A DNA stretch of 63,871 nt from Bacteroidales bacterium (GTDB lineage Bacteria; Bacteroidota; Bacteroidia; Bacteroidales; Muribaculaceae): the NCBI GenBank assembly GCA_014800795.1, contig JAAVFL010000028.1:1-63871 (forward strand), read 5' to 3'. Numbering within the stretch: position 1 is the first letter of the stretch; the number at the start of each line of letters is the position of its first letter. This document shows, one piece after another, positions 10,080 to 17,243 of this stretch. The notes under the pieces were generated by a model that did no database searches, had not been told where the DNA came from, and worked only from the letters and a program-made list of their open reading frames with translations. The translations under genes and the position numbers were made by a program.

Positions 10080-10087
10080 CAAAAGTA
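10080..10087 (-). promoter_or_regulatory. antiporter promoter -7 box
   Basis: Minus-strand TACTTTTG matches TAnnTTTG about 30 nt before the antiporter ATG. No clear -33 element. Confidence 0.45.
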
Positions 10088-10447
10088 TAAAAAAGAAATG
10101 AAGCAAATGGTTCAATTTTATCCGGTAGCTAAGCTGCCGCACTCCGGTAGTTGATTCTTATGGACAAAACTTAATCCCCTAAGGCGATACACCCGCATCC
10201 GATCCTCCAGCGACATCCGGGCACATAAAAAAAATTACCAACCGCCCCTTAGTCAGCACTCTGCACGTAAAGTTTCCTGCTTGTTCATAGCTATAATCTC
10301 AGAAATTTTACTAATTTTGTAATTAAGTAACGACAATCTGAAAAAAGACCTCATCGACCTTTTGTCGCTTTGCCTCGCCAAAGAATCAGTAAACAGCATA
10401 TGGCGAAGGCCGAACTAACTTTGGGAACATATAAAGATAATTCGATA
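10088..10447 (+). other. intergenic: possible promoter and a coding remnant
   Basis: TAATTTTG at 10312-10319 is a candidate -7 box for the DUF2971 gene. From about 10328 an open stretch reads NDNLKKDLIDLLSLCLAKES and continues VNSIWRRPN before a stop, with no ATG start. It looks like the tail of a lost gene. DNA composition becomes AT-rich from here to about 11390. Confidence 0.4.
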
Positions 10448-11272
10448 ATGAAACTATTCCATTATACAACAATTGATACGCTTGCTCATATTATGAACAA
10501 TCGTTCCTTAAAGTTTAGTAGACTCGATCAATTAGACGATGTAACCGAGGCTGAACCTTTTGCTGACTTTAATCCATTGCAGTATATATTCTCGTGTAGT
10601 TTTACTTATGATCCGATTGAAAATATACCTTTATGGAAAATGTATGCGAATATGGAAACTGGTATTAGGCTTGAATTTGATTCCAATAAATTGTTTGAAC
10701 CGGTTCAAACATTTCTTAAAATTCCCTTTCACCCTTTTAAAAGTTTTGAGACACCAGTATCTGTGAATACTGCTATAAAATCAGAGGATATTTTCACTGA
10801 AGATTATATTTTAATTTACTGGAACTCCTCTCAAGAAGATAATCTATGTGATTGTATAAAATTGAAAAAGATTGAATATTTAGATAATATTAAGGAAAAA
10901 TACCGAACCTTGCTTAAAATAGACGATGTCCAAGACGGGGCTAATTCCATTCATAGAGAAATTTTCTTTCAACCCACTGACTTTGGTTTTTATAAAACGT
11001 TATATTGGGAATTTCAAAAAGAAATCAGATGCTTGATTTATGCTGTTCCATACAATAAGAATCAAAAAGAAAAATCCCAATTTGTTTCAGGGAAAAGGGT
11101 ATTAAAAACCAAACATATTTTTGTCCCGATATCTGATTATACTCTAAATAATTTAAAGATAACACTTGCCCCCAAAGCGACTGAAGCGTCTCGATTAATC
11201 GTAGAATCTTTGACCAAAGGATTACGGAATGTGAACATACAAAACAGTGCCTTGAAAGGGAAAATACGATAA
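10448..11272 (+). CDS. DUF2971 domain protein
   Basis: 274 residues starting MKLFHYTTIDTLAHIM; the FHYT(T)xxTLxxIxxNRxLKFSRLDxLDD opening and the PLWKMYA segment identify DUF2971, a family often found in accessory or defence-like regions and of unknown activity. The ATG at 10448 is preferred over a TTG 78 nt upstream because family members start at this point. The gene is much richer in A+T than its neighbours, which suggests recent transfer. It precedes the Fic gene by 121 nt. Confidence 0.85.
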   Translation: MKLFHYTTIDTLAHIMNNRSLKFSRLDQLDDVTEAEPFADFNPLQYIFSCSFTYDPIENIPLWKMYANMETGIRLEFDSNKLFEPVQTFLKIPFHPFKSFETPVSVNTAIKSEDIFTEDYILIYWNSSQEDNLCDCIKLKKIEYLDNIKEKYRTLLKIDDVQDGANSIHREIFFQPTDFGFYKTLYWEFQKEIRCLIYAVPYNKNQKEKSQFVSGKRVLKTKHIFVPISDYTLNNLKITLAPKATEASRLIVESLTKGLRNVNIQNSALKGKIR

Positions 11273-11393
11273 TACAGATTTCTTAAACATTTACATCAGG
11301 ATGCAATAAATATAAGAACCATTGAAATATATAAATCCATCACTACGGGATTTTATGGAGAAATTATAAATAATATAGTAAAGCTCCTTACTT

Positions 11394-12266
11394 ATGAGCA
11401 AGAAGTCGATACGGTTTTTCAATGATCGCGAGGTGAGGGCGGTTTGGGATGACGAGAACAACTGCTGGTGGTTTTCGGCAACTGACGTGGTACGTGCTAT
11501 CAATGACGAACCTGATTATACAAAAGCCGGTAACTATTGGCGTTGGCTTAAGCGTAAGCTGGCACAAGACGGTATTCAACTCGTGAGTGCCACTCACGGG
11601 TTCAAATTTGAGGCTCCGGATGGAAAGCAGCGCAAGGCAGATGTTTTGAATAGCGATGGCGTTATCATTCTCGCCAAGCATTATCCCAACAATCGTGCCG
11701 GCAAGTTCCTTGACTGGTTCACTTACAGCGACAATACTATTGACGGGCAGAGCCGAAAGAAGGCATACACCTTATTTGAAAGCGGGCTGCTCAACTCTCT
11801 GGAACCTGGCAGCATGAAATGTCTGCAACAGATACATGCCTATCTGTTTGGAGGCTTATATGAATTTGCCGGACAGATAAGGAATAAGAATATTTCAAAG
11901 GGTGGATTCACATTTGCCAACTGTCTTCATTTCCCCACAATCATACCGACCATTGAGCGAATGCCAGAAACCACCCTTGACGAGATTGCAGACAAGTATG
12001 TTGAGATGAACGTGGTGCATCCATTTATGGAAGGAAACGGGCGTAGCACCCGAATCTGGCTTGACCTTATGCTCAGACGTTCATTAAAACTTTGCGTCGA
12101 CTGGAGCCGTATTGATAAGAATGAATATCTGGCTGCAATGCGAGAAAGCGTAGTGGATTCAACGCATATCAAGTCTCTCCTGAAAGGTGCGTTGACCGAT
12201 AAAATCAACGACCGCGAGATGTTCATGAAAGGGATCGACTATTCGTACTATTACGAGGAAGAATAG
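11394..12266 (+). CDS. Fic family protein with BRO-like N-terminal domain
   Basis: A 290-residue fusion. Residues 1 to about 115 look like a BRO-N domain (VRAVWDDENNCWWFSATDVV, YWRWLKRKL, NSDGVIILA), a putative DNA-binding module common in phage proteins. The rest is a Fic domain, with the catalytic HPFMEGNGR near 209-217 intact, so transfer of AMP or another nucleotide moiety to a target hydroxyl is expected. The C-terminus (GALTDKINDREMFMKGIDYS) resembles single-gene Fic proteins. No antitoxin gene is adjacent. A Fic toxin-like regulator or phage-derived anti-host factor are both possible. Confidence 0.88.
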   Translation: MSKKSIRFFNDREVRAVWDDENNCWWFSATDVVRAINDEPDYTKAGNYWRWLKRKLAQDGIQLVSATHGFKFEAPDGKQRKADVLNSDGVIILAKHYPNNRAGKFLDWFTYSDNTIDGQSRKKAYTLFESGLLNSLEPGSMKCLQQIHAYLFGGLYEFAGQIRNKNISKGGFTFANCLHFPTIIPTIERMPETTLDEIADKYVEMNVVHPFMEGNGRSTRIWLDLMLRRSLKLCVDWSRIDKNEYLAAMRESVVDSTHIKSLLKGALTDKINDREMFMKGIDYSYYYEEE

Positions 12267-12453
12267 ACCTTTCCTTCTAATGCCGTCTGTGCGTATTTGC
12301 AGCCAAAAGTTACGCGAAACCTTTAGCTCGCCGAAGGCAATATTTTAATTTTGCCTGTAATTTGCCGTGGAAAATAAGTGGCTTAACTTTGTGATTTACA
12401 CTTTGTTCAGTTGTATTTCTTGTACCCAGGGCATAAGCAATATGTTTATTGGT
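12267..12453. other. intergenic, nothing recognised
   Basis: No coding signal on either strand and no strong hairpin with a U-tract. It separates the Fic gene from the convergent small-protein pair. Confidence 0.4.
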
Positions 12454-12594
12454 TCAATCGTTGAACCATCGGTCTAAAAAATAATATATCACTCCTCCGA
12501 CGATAAGACCGACTACACACGTCCCGAGGAAGCCTGGACAAGTACAACAGGCTATTATGAATATCACAATGCACCAGAGAATGATACCAAACAT
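12454..12594 (-). CDS. small hydrophobic membrane protein
   Basis: A 46-residue frame beginning MFGIILWCIVIFIIACC and ending FLDRWFND. Two hydrophobic stretches (about 3-17 and 22-40, the second Gly/Val-rich) are joined by a Cys/Pro/Gly turn, giving a predicted two-helix inner-membrane hairpin with a charged tail. It lies 19 nt downstream of the 77-residue gene on the same strand, so the two are probably co-transcribed. No family was recognised; reality rests on the amphipathic layout and spacing. Confidence 0.5.
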   Translation of the reverse strand: MFGIILWCIVIFIIACCTCPGFLGTCVVGLIVGGVIYYFLDRWFND

Positions 12595-12613
12595 TATGAG
12601 TGCTTTTAGGTGG

Positions 12614-12847
12614 TTATTCGTTGATGAAGTTCGGGACTGTTCCCACGGATGCCATAACTTTTGCGGTAAATTCGCGGGCTATCTTGTCGGCTTCCTCCGG
12701 AGTGTCTGCCGGTAGCACGCCATCTGGGGTTATTACATCAAACTTGCCAGAGCCCGCGCGGTGTGTGATTGCCGCAAATGTGGTGGCGTTGGTTGTGTAG
12801 GTGGTTTTGTCGCCTTCTGTCTTTATATGTACTTTGTAAATTGCCAT
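12614..12847 (-). CDS. hypothetical protein, 77 residues
   Basis: Starts MAIYKVHIKTEGDKTTYTT, then AAITHRAGSGKFDVITPDG and an acidic helix TPEEADKIAREFTAKVMAS. It reads like a small soluble alpha/beta protein and uses codons normally, so it is probably real. I do not recognise a family. It overlaps no other gene and likely forms a pair with the downstream membrane peptide gene. Confidence 0.6.
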   Translation of the reverse strand: MAIYKVHIKTEGDKTTYTTNATTFAAITHRAGSGKFDVITPDGVLPADTPEEADKIAREFTAKVMASVGTVPNFINE

Positions 12848-13123
12848 AGTTGTATTTTTAGGGGTTATTTACTTAATGTCGGCACCATCCTTCAGTGCGG
12901 GACCAATCCATGCCAGGAAACAGAGAACAATAAGTATCAGCGACATATTTCTAAGATTTAGCAGTTACGTGGAAGACTACCATAGCCTTCATCCGCAAAG
13001 TTAGCACCATGATGGGCAAAAATCAAGCACTGCTATGTTAAAACTGCCGATTATATTTACCTGCATAATCTGCATAAGAATAAATTTATGGCGTTTTTCC
13101 ACAAATCAAAGTTGAACAAATTC

Positions 13124-13154
13124 TTTGCAAATCGTCAAATTATACCTAAATTTG
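13124..13154 (+). promoter_or_regulatory. strong Bacteroidetes-type promoter
   Basis: TTTG at 13124-13127 and TAAATTTGC starting at 13147 are separated by 19 nt, an exact match to the -33/-7 consensus. A start near 13160 is predicted, at the base of the first hairpin of the structured region below. Confidence 0.75.
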
Positions 13155-13158
13155 CGGC

Positions 13159-13345
13159 GCAATATTCCTTTGGGGTATTGCACCTTTTACATATTAGCTC
13201 AATCGCAGTCTGAATCACCACCTCGACAAAAGAACGAGCTATGACAATAATCCGTGAGTGCATGCCATCTGGCGTGGACTTTCGCATAGGATTATTATGG
13301 CTTGTGGTGAGCCAAGACTGCGTATGACGGAAGTCTGCGCTTTTG
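13159..13345 (+). ncRNA. structured RNA or leader, family unknown
   Basis: Directly after the promoter lies a hairpin GCAATA...TATTGC (13159-13181). A rod-like fold follows, built from four nested helices: CGCAGTCT 13204-13211 with AGACTGCG 13315-13322; TCACCAC 13215-13221 with GTGGTGA 13304-13310; AATAATCC 13246-13253 with GGATTATT 13289-13296; CATGCCA 13261-13267 with TGGCGTG 13270-13276. AGACT at 13315 can instead pair with AGTCT near 13332, just before GCGCTTTTGTTTTTATT, a possible terminator. It is either a free-standing small RNA (the rod shape recalls 6S RNA) or a regulatory leader of the lipocalin gene 80 nt further on. Confidence 0.5.
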
Positions 13346-13422
13346 TTTTTATTAACAAGAGAGTAAACCGAGTCGAAACAACAGATGGCAATATTGCACA
13401 AGACTAATAACACAACAAGAGA

Positions 13423-13833
13423 ATGAAAAAAGTATTTTCATTAATGTTGCTGCTCGCAACAATTTTTATCGTTCTGCCAGGTTGCTCTGATGACAAAGAT
13501 GAGCCTGGTGGAGGTATCAAAGAAAACATCGTCGGTACATGGACCGGTACTGCTGCAAAAATTGATGGCAAGTGGATAGATATAACCAAATATCCTTACA
13601 ACACTCGTTTGGGCTTCTCTGCAACTTTCTATGATGATGGTACCTATTACGGTAAAGGAGCATTCGGAACGGGGAGTGGAACCTATAAAATCAAGGGTAA
13701 CACAATCGAAACGTATGTTGGTGGAAATTTATATCTTAAATATGAGGTGAAGGAAATGACAAGCTCTACCGCAGAACTTACAATCATAGAGGGAAATTCA
13801 ACTCTTGATGTCAAAGTTGTTAAAACTAAGTAA
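13423..13833 (+). CDS. lipocalin-like lipoprotein
   Basis: 136 residues. MKKVFSLMLLLATIFIVLPG followed by C21 is a lipoprotein signal with a clear lipobox; acidic DDKDEP after the cysteine suits outer-membrane sorting in Bacteroidetes. The mature part (GTWTGTAAKIDGKW, ATFYDDGTYY, GTGSGTYKIKGNTIE) has the alternating strands of small lipocalin-like domains. Ligand unknown. The last codon and stop fall inside the palindromic repeat at 13828-13884, so the repeat now supplies the stop codon. Confidence 0.8.
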   Translation: MKKVFSLMLLLATIFIVLPGCSDDKDEPGGGIKENIVGTWTGTAAKIDGKWIDITKYPYNTRLGFSATFYDDGTYYGKGAFGTGSGTYKIKGNTIETYVGGNLYLKYEVKEMTSSTAELTIIEGNSTLDVKVVKTK

Positions 13834-13884
13834 GTCATGAAAATTATCACGGATAATATAAAATAATTCCCACGACTTACTTAA
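13828..13884. repeat. palindromic repeat, short form (copy A)
   Basis: 57 bp with inverted ends AAGTAAGTC(A/G)TG. In reverse complement it matches the short copy at 42514-42564, including the central ATTTTATATTATCCGT. The ends are shared with the two long copies at 16986 and 42224. It overlaps the stop codon of the upstream lipoprotein gene. Confidence 0.8.
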
Positions 13885-13912
13885 ATAAAACTTATATCAG
13901 GATACAGCACAT

Positions 13913-13956
13913 AAAAAATCCGCAAGCATTGATTATCAATGCTTGCGGATTTTTTT
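13913..13956. terminator. bidirectional terminator
   Basis: Stem ATCCGCAAGCATTGA/TCAATGCTTGCGGAT with A6 before and T7 after. It can end the lipocalin transcript from the left and the tRNA-Gln transcript from the right. Confidence 0.9.
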
Positions 13957-13958
13957 CG

Positions 13959-14029
13959 TTGTCTTACCAGGATTCGAACCTGGACAGACAGAACCAAAAA
14001 CTGTAGTGCTACCATTACACCATAAGACA
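13959..14029 (-). tRNA. tRNA-Gln (anticodon TTG)
   Basis: 71 nt on the minus strand: acceptor TGTCTTA/TAAGACA with the U1-A72 pair typical of tRNA-Gln, anticodon loop TTTTGGT (TTG), T arm CCAGG-TTCGAAT-CCTGG. CCA is not encoded. A terminator follows at once. Confidence 0.95.
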
Positions 14030-14072
14030 ATCCGATGCCCAGCTTTGGCGCAGATGCCATGCTTAAGCGGTG

Positions 14073-14104
14073 CAAAGGTACAAATTTTGTTTAACCCTCA
14101 CAAA
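14073..14104 (-). promoter_or_regulatory. promoter for tRNA-Gln
   Basis: Minus-strand TACCTTTGC with TTTG 20 nt upstream, full consensus. Start is expected about 35-40 nt before the mature tRNA. Confidence 0.75.
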
Positions 14105-14144
14105 ATTCTGATGTAAAAAAGTTTCTACAACCTCAAATATGGAT

Positions 14145-15245
14145 CTATTTATCCCGCACAGCCACACCTACACGCGAATCTGCACATCCGTAGTAAAGAT
14201 ACCATTTACCTTTGAAGAACACTAACCCCTCTATGAATACGGTGCCGGCCGGATATTGTCCGCTCTTCTCGAAAGCAGCTTCCGGTTTGAAGAAAGGTTC
14301 GTCAAGGCGTGTGATAAGGTGTGTGGGATCATCGGCATCGAACAGCGCCTGCCCGCCGCAGTAAGTGTTGGCTGTGTAGCGCGGGTCGCGGTTGTCGCCC
14401 CCGGCATTTTTACCGTTGTAAAGCAGTAGTATGCCATTGTCGGTCAGCAATGCCGGCGGACCGCACTCCGTCAGATCGCTGTCGAAATATCCGTCGCGGG
14501 TGTCCATCACATGTAGCAGTTCCCCGTTTCCGTCGAGCATCGGGGTCCAGTCCGTAAGGTTGTCGGAAGTTGCGACGTTTACAAACTTCTCACCCCAGTA
14601 CATGTAGTATTTTCCATCAATCGGGGCGATTACCAGTCGGTCACCGTCAAGTTTCGTCACGATCGAGGCTGATTTCGAGAAAGTGTCCTTGAATCGTCCG
14701 TCGTATGCCTCTGCGAATGCCGGACCATGTTTCTCCCAATCGACGAGATTTTTTGATGTGGCGACAGCCAGACGGGCCACGTCGCGGTTCCACTGGGTAT
14801 AGAACATCACGTAAGTGCCATCTTCAGTCATCGCAACTCTCGGATCCTCGCATCCTCCCGACCATTCATACTCTTTCTGGCTGTCACTCCCGGGGTAGAG
14901 TACCGGGGTAGCGCCGTATGTGAAGTTCACCCCGTCGGCAGAAACGGCATATCCGATCCGTGAAGTACGCATACCTATGCCGGTGGCGGAATTATCTTCC
15001 GCCCGGAAAAGAACCACTATAGAATCGTTGCATATGGTTGCCGCAGGGTTGAATACATCGCTTTCCATCCATGCAATCGGAGTGTCTGTCATGGGACAGC
15101 TGAAAGTTATGGATGAATCAGGGGAGAGTACCGGGCGGTCTGTAATCCTCTCGAATCCGGTCAGCGCCCAGTCGTCAGACTGTTTTTCCACATTGCACGA
15201 TGTGAGTGAAATGGCCGCGCAAAGCAGTAATGTTGTTGATTTCAT
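14145..15245 (-). CDS. GH130-like glycosidase/phosphorylase lipoprotein
   Basis: 366 residues with a lipoprotein signal ending LTSC17, so it is probably anchored in the envelope. The five-bladed propeller pattern of GH130 is visible: DVFNPAA, VLFRAED, SRIGYAVSADG, GGCEDPRV, WEKHGPAF, DGKYYMYWGE, GILLLYNG and a last blade PAGTVFIEGLVFFKGKWYLYYG. Family members cleave or phosphorolyse beta-mannosides; secreted lipoprotein forms are more likely hydrolases, since free phosphate-linked products would be lost outside the cell. Substrate is inferred only from family. Single gene, transcribed away from the SPFH operon. Confidence 0.82.
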   Translation of the reverse strand: MKSTTLLLCAAISLTSCNVEKQSDDWALTGFERITDRPVLSPDSSITFSCPMTDTPIAWMESDVFNPAATICNDSIVVLFRAEDNSATGIGMRTSRIGYAVSADGVNFTYGATPVLYPGSDSQKEYEWSGGCEDPRVAMTEDGTYVMFYTQWNRDVARLAVATSKNLVDWEKHGPAFAEAYDGRFKDTFSKSASIVTKLDGDRLVIAPIDGKYYMYWGEKFVNVATSDNLTDWTPMLDGNGELLHVMDTRDGYFDSDLTECGPPALLTDNGILLLYNGKNAGGDNRDPRYTANTYCGGQALFDADDPTHLITRLDEPFFKPEAAFEKSGQYPAGTVFIEGLVFFKGKWYLYYGCADSRVGVAVRDK

Positions 15246-15283
15246 AATGTGTGTGGGAAATTGATATTTTTTCGGTCTGAAAA

Positions 15284-15320
15284 GATCAAACGGATTCGTA
15301 GTCAGCGAATCCGTTTGATC
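15284..15320 (-). terminator. terminator after the SPFH gene
   Basis: Perfect stem GATCAAACGGATTCG/CGAATCCGTTTGATC with a 7-nt loop, followed on the minus strand by TTTTC. It lies 12 nt past the SPFH stop. Confidence 0.85.
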
Positions 15321-15331
15321 ATATTGAATTA

Positions 15332-16318
15332 TCAGCCCGGCTGTTTGTCGAACATGGCGCGGATGCTTCCTATCGAACCGAGCACACCGGTTGCCTCATA
15401 GGGAATGTAGACTGTCTTGGTCTGCTGGCCGGCTGTCATATTGTTGAGGGCATCGATATATTTTATCGCCAGCATGTAGGTTGCCGGATCGGTATTTGTC
15501 TGTGCGATAGCTTCGGTTACGTTCTTGATGGCCTGTGCCTCAGCCTCGGCCTGAAGAATCTGTGCGCGAGCCTCACCTTCAGCCTGGAGGATTTCCGACT
15601 GTTTGGCTGCCTCGGCCTGGTTGATGCGCGACTGTTTTTCACCTTCGGAGCGCAGGATCAGGGCCTTCTTCTCACCCTCGGCCTTGAGGATCTCGGCGCG
15701 GCGGTTGCGCTCGGCCTGCATCTGTTTCTCCATAGCTTCACGCACGCTTTCGGGAGGAGTGATATCCTGCAGCTCCACGCGGTTCACCTTCACGCCCCAT
15801 TTGTTGGTGGCGTCGTCGAGTATCGCCTGGAGCTTCGAGTTGATGGTGTCGCGCGAGGTGAGGGTCTCGTCAAGTTCAAGTTCGCCTATCACGTTTCTGA
15901 GCGACGTCTGCGTCAGCTTTTCGATAGCATTCGGCAGATTATCGATCTCATATACCGACTTTTTCGGGTCGACGATCTGGAAATATAGCAGTGCGTTGAT
16001 TTCGGTCGTAACGTTGTCTTTGGTAATAACCTGTTGCGAGGGGAAGTCGTAGACCTGCTCGCGGAGATCGATCACCGGGGTTGCGGTGATGCTTACGTAA
16101 CTGCCGCGGCTACCGTAGTTCTTGATCTGGCGGGTATAGATCATCTTCGGCTTGTCGATGAACGGAACTATTATGTTGAGACCGGCCGGGAGTACGCTAT
16201 GGAAGCGCCCGAGGCGCTCTATGACTCGTGTCTCCGACTGAGGTACTACTTTCACGGCGTTGGCAACAAGCAGAATCGCCAACAGGAGCAACGCTCCGAG
16301 AATAATCCAGATTTCCAT
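15332..16318 (-). CDS. SPFH/band 7 membrane protein (stomatin-like)
   Basis: 328 residues from the ATG at 16318 (MEIWIILGALLLLAILLV, one N-terminal membrane helix). Then the SPFH domain: VPQSETRVIERLGRFHSVLPAGLN, SVTTEINALLYFQI, LRNVIGELELDETLTSRD. A helical region rich in EGEKKAL/QAEAEAQA repeats forms the coiled coil for oligomerisation. It resembles QmcA/stomatin and is paired with an NfeD gene, the usual arrangement of membrane-microdomain scaffolds. A longer frame upstream would run through the NfeD gap and is rejected. Confidence 0.93.
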   Translation of the reverse strand: MEIWIILGALLLLAILLVANAVKVVPQSETRVIERLGRFHSVLPAGLNIIVPFIDKPKMIYTRQIKNYGSRGSYVSITATPVIDLREQVYDFPSQQVITKDNVTTEINALLYFQIVDPKKSVYEIDNLPNAIEKLTQTSLRNVIGELELDETLTSRDTINSKLQAILDDATNKWGVKVNRVELQDITPPESVREAMEKQMQAERNRRAEILKAEGEKKALILRSEGEKQSRINQAEAAKQSEILQAEGEARAQILQAEAEAQAIKNVTEAIAQTNTDPATYMLAIKYIDALNNMTAGQQTKTVYIPYEATGVLGSIGSIRAMFDKQPG

Positions 16319-16377
16319 GGTGAATAGGGTATTTGGTAAGTAATCTAATTTTGTAGTGAGGAGAGGAGATGCGATGG

Positions 16378-16836
16378 TCAGCGGCTCACGAGAAGCACTA
16401 TGCTGTCGTAGCCGCATACGATCATCTGTGTTCCCGCATCGTAGCTGATCTGAGGATCGGCAGCTTTTACCTGCCATGAATCACCGTCGATTTTTACTCT
16501 TACGGTACCGCCGCCTGCGAGATCGGCGGGAAGCGTGATGCGACGTCCGATAAGGGCGTCCATGTTGCTTGCGGCTTCTCGGTCGGAGGGGGCGCTTTTC
16601 TTCAGAAGACGACGCGCGAACGGAGCCACGAATATGAGTGCCAGAACAGCCGCCAGAGCCACCGTCAGGAGTTGCCATTCAGGTGATGCGCCCAATAGGG
16701 CCGCTATCAGACCGCTGGCTGTCGCCACGGCGAGACAAAGGGCGATAGCCGACATTGTGAATATCTCGAAAATGCCCAACGCGATGGTTAGCAGTAGCCA
16801 TAACGACCACATTGATATGATGCCTGTGAAATCCAT
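16378..16836 (-). CDS. NfeD family membrane protein
   Basis: 152 residues from the ATG at 16836 (MDFTGIISMWSLW). Three hydrophobic helices (about 8-60 in all) precede a C-terminal OB-fold (DALIGRRITLPADLAGGGTVRVKIDGDSW). NfeD proteins work with the SPFH protein encoded 59 nt downstream, probably to build or stabilise membrane domains. The short form without a protease domain is present here. Confidence 0.92.
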   Translation of the reverse strand: MDFTGIISMWSLWLLLTIALGIFEIFTMSAIALCLAVATASGLIAALLGASPEWQLLTVALAAVLALIFVAPFARRLLKKSAPSDREAASNMDALIGRRITLPADLAGGGTVRVKIDGDSWQVKAADPQISYDAGTQMIVCGYDSIVLLVSR

Positions 16837-16970
16837 AATAGTAAAAATGATATTAGATGCTAGTTTGCAAATATACACAATAATTCGGTATAAATCAATC
16901 TTTACCGGTCGAAATCCAACGCAACCGCATCCAAAGATACGATATATACCGGGGTGTCGTAAATTTATTG

Positions 16971-16978
16971 TATATTTG
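16971..16978 (+). promoter_or_regulatory. candidate promoter upstream of repeat copy B and GH31
   Basis: TATATTTG matches the -7 box. The predicted start falls at about 16985, exactly where the long repeat begins, so the whole repeat would be transcribed in the GH31 leader. Confidence 0.5.
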
Positions 16979-16985
16979 TACTCAT

Positions 16986-17197
16986 AAGTAAGTCGTAAAA
17001 ATTATTTTATACTTTCAGGGAGTGTATTTTTGAGCGACTTTCGCTCGAAGATGAAGGAGTGTAGATGTCTACACGTTATCGCCTGCGCTTTTGAGCTTGT
17101 CGAAAAAGACTGAAGATGAGAGTGAACCAAAAAGATGCCGCTGAAAGTGTAAAATATCTATTTTGAACATATATGTAATAATTTTCATGACTTACTT
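16986..17197. repeat. palindromic repeat, long form (copy B)
   Basis: About 212 bp with inverted ends AAGTAAGTCGT.../...ATGACTTACTT, nested inner inverted repeat ACTTTCAG/CTGAAAGT, and two internal hairpins GAGCGACTTTCGCTC (17032-17046) and GTGTAGATGTCTACAC (17059-17074). Nearly identical to copy C at 42224-42440. No protein gene inside, as in a MITE-like element. Confidence 0.85.
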
Positions 17198-17243
17198 AAT
17201 ATGTTCTCATGATATTGTTTCAGATTTACTATGTTCAATATAT

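Noticed and set aside
13135-13413. 92-residue minus-strand frame across the structured RNA region
   Set aside because: It covers the promoter and all four RNA helices in antisense, lacks its own promoter and has no domain. Its possible presence in other annotations would be explained by conservation of the RNA.
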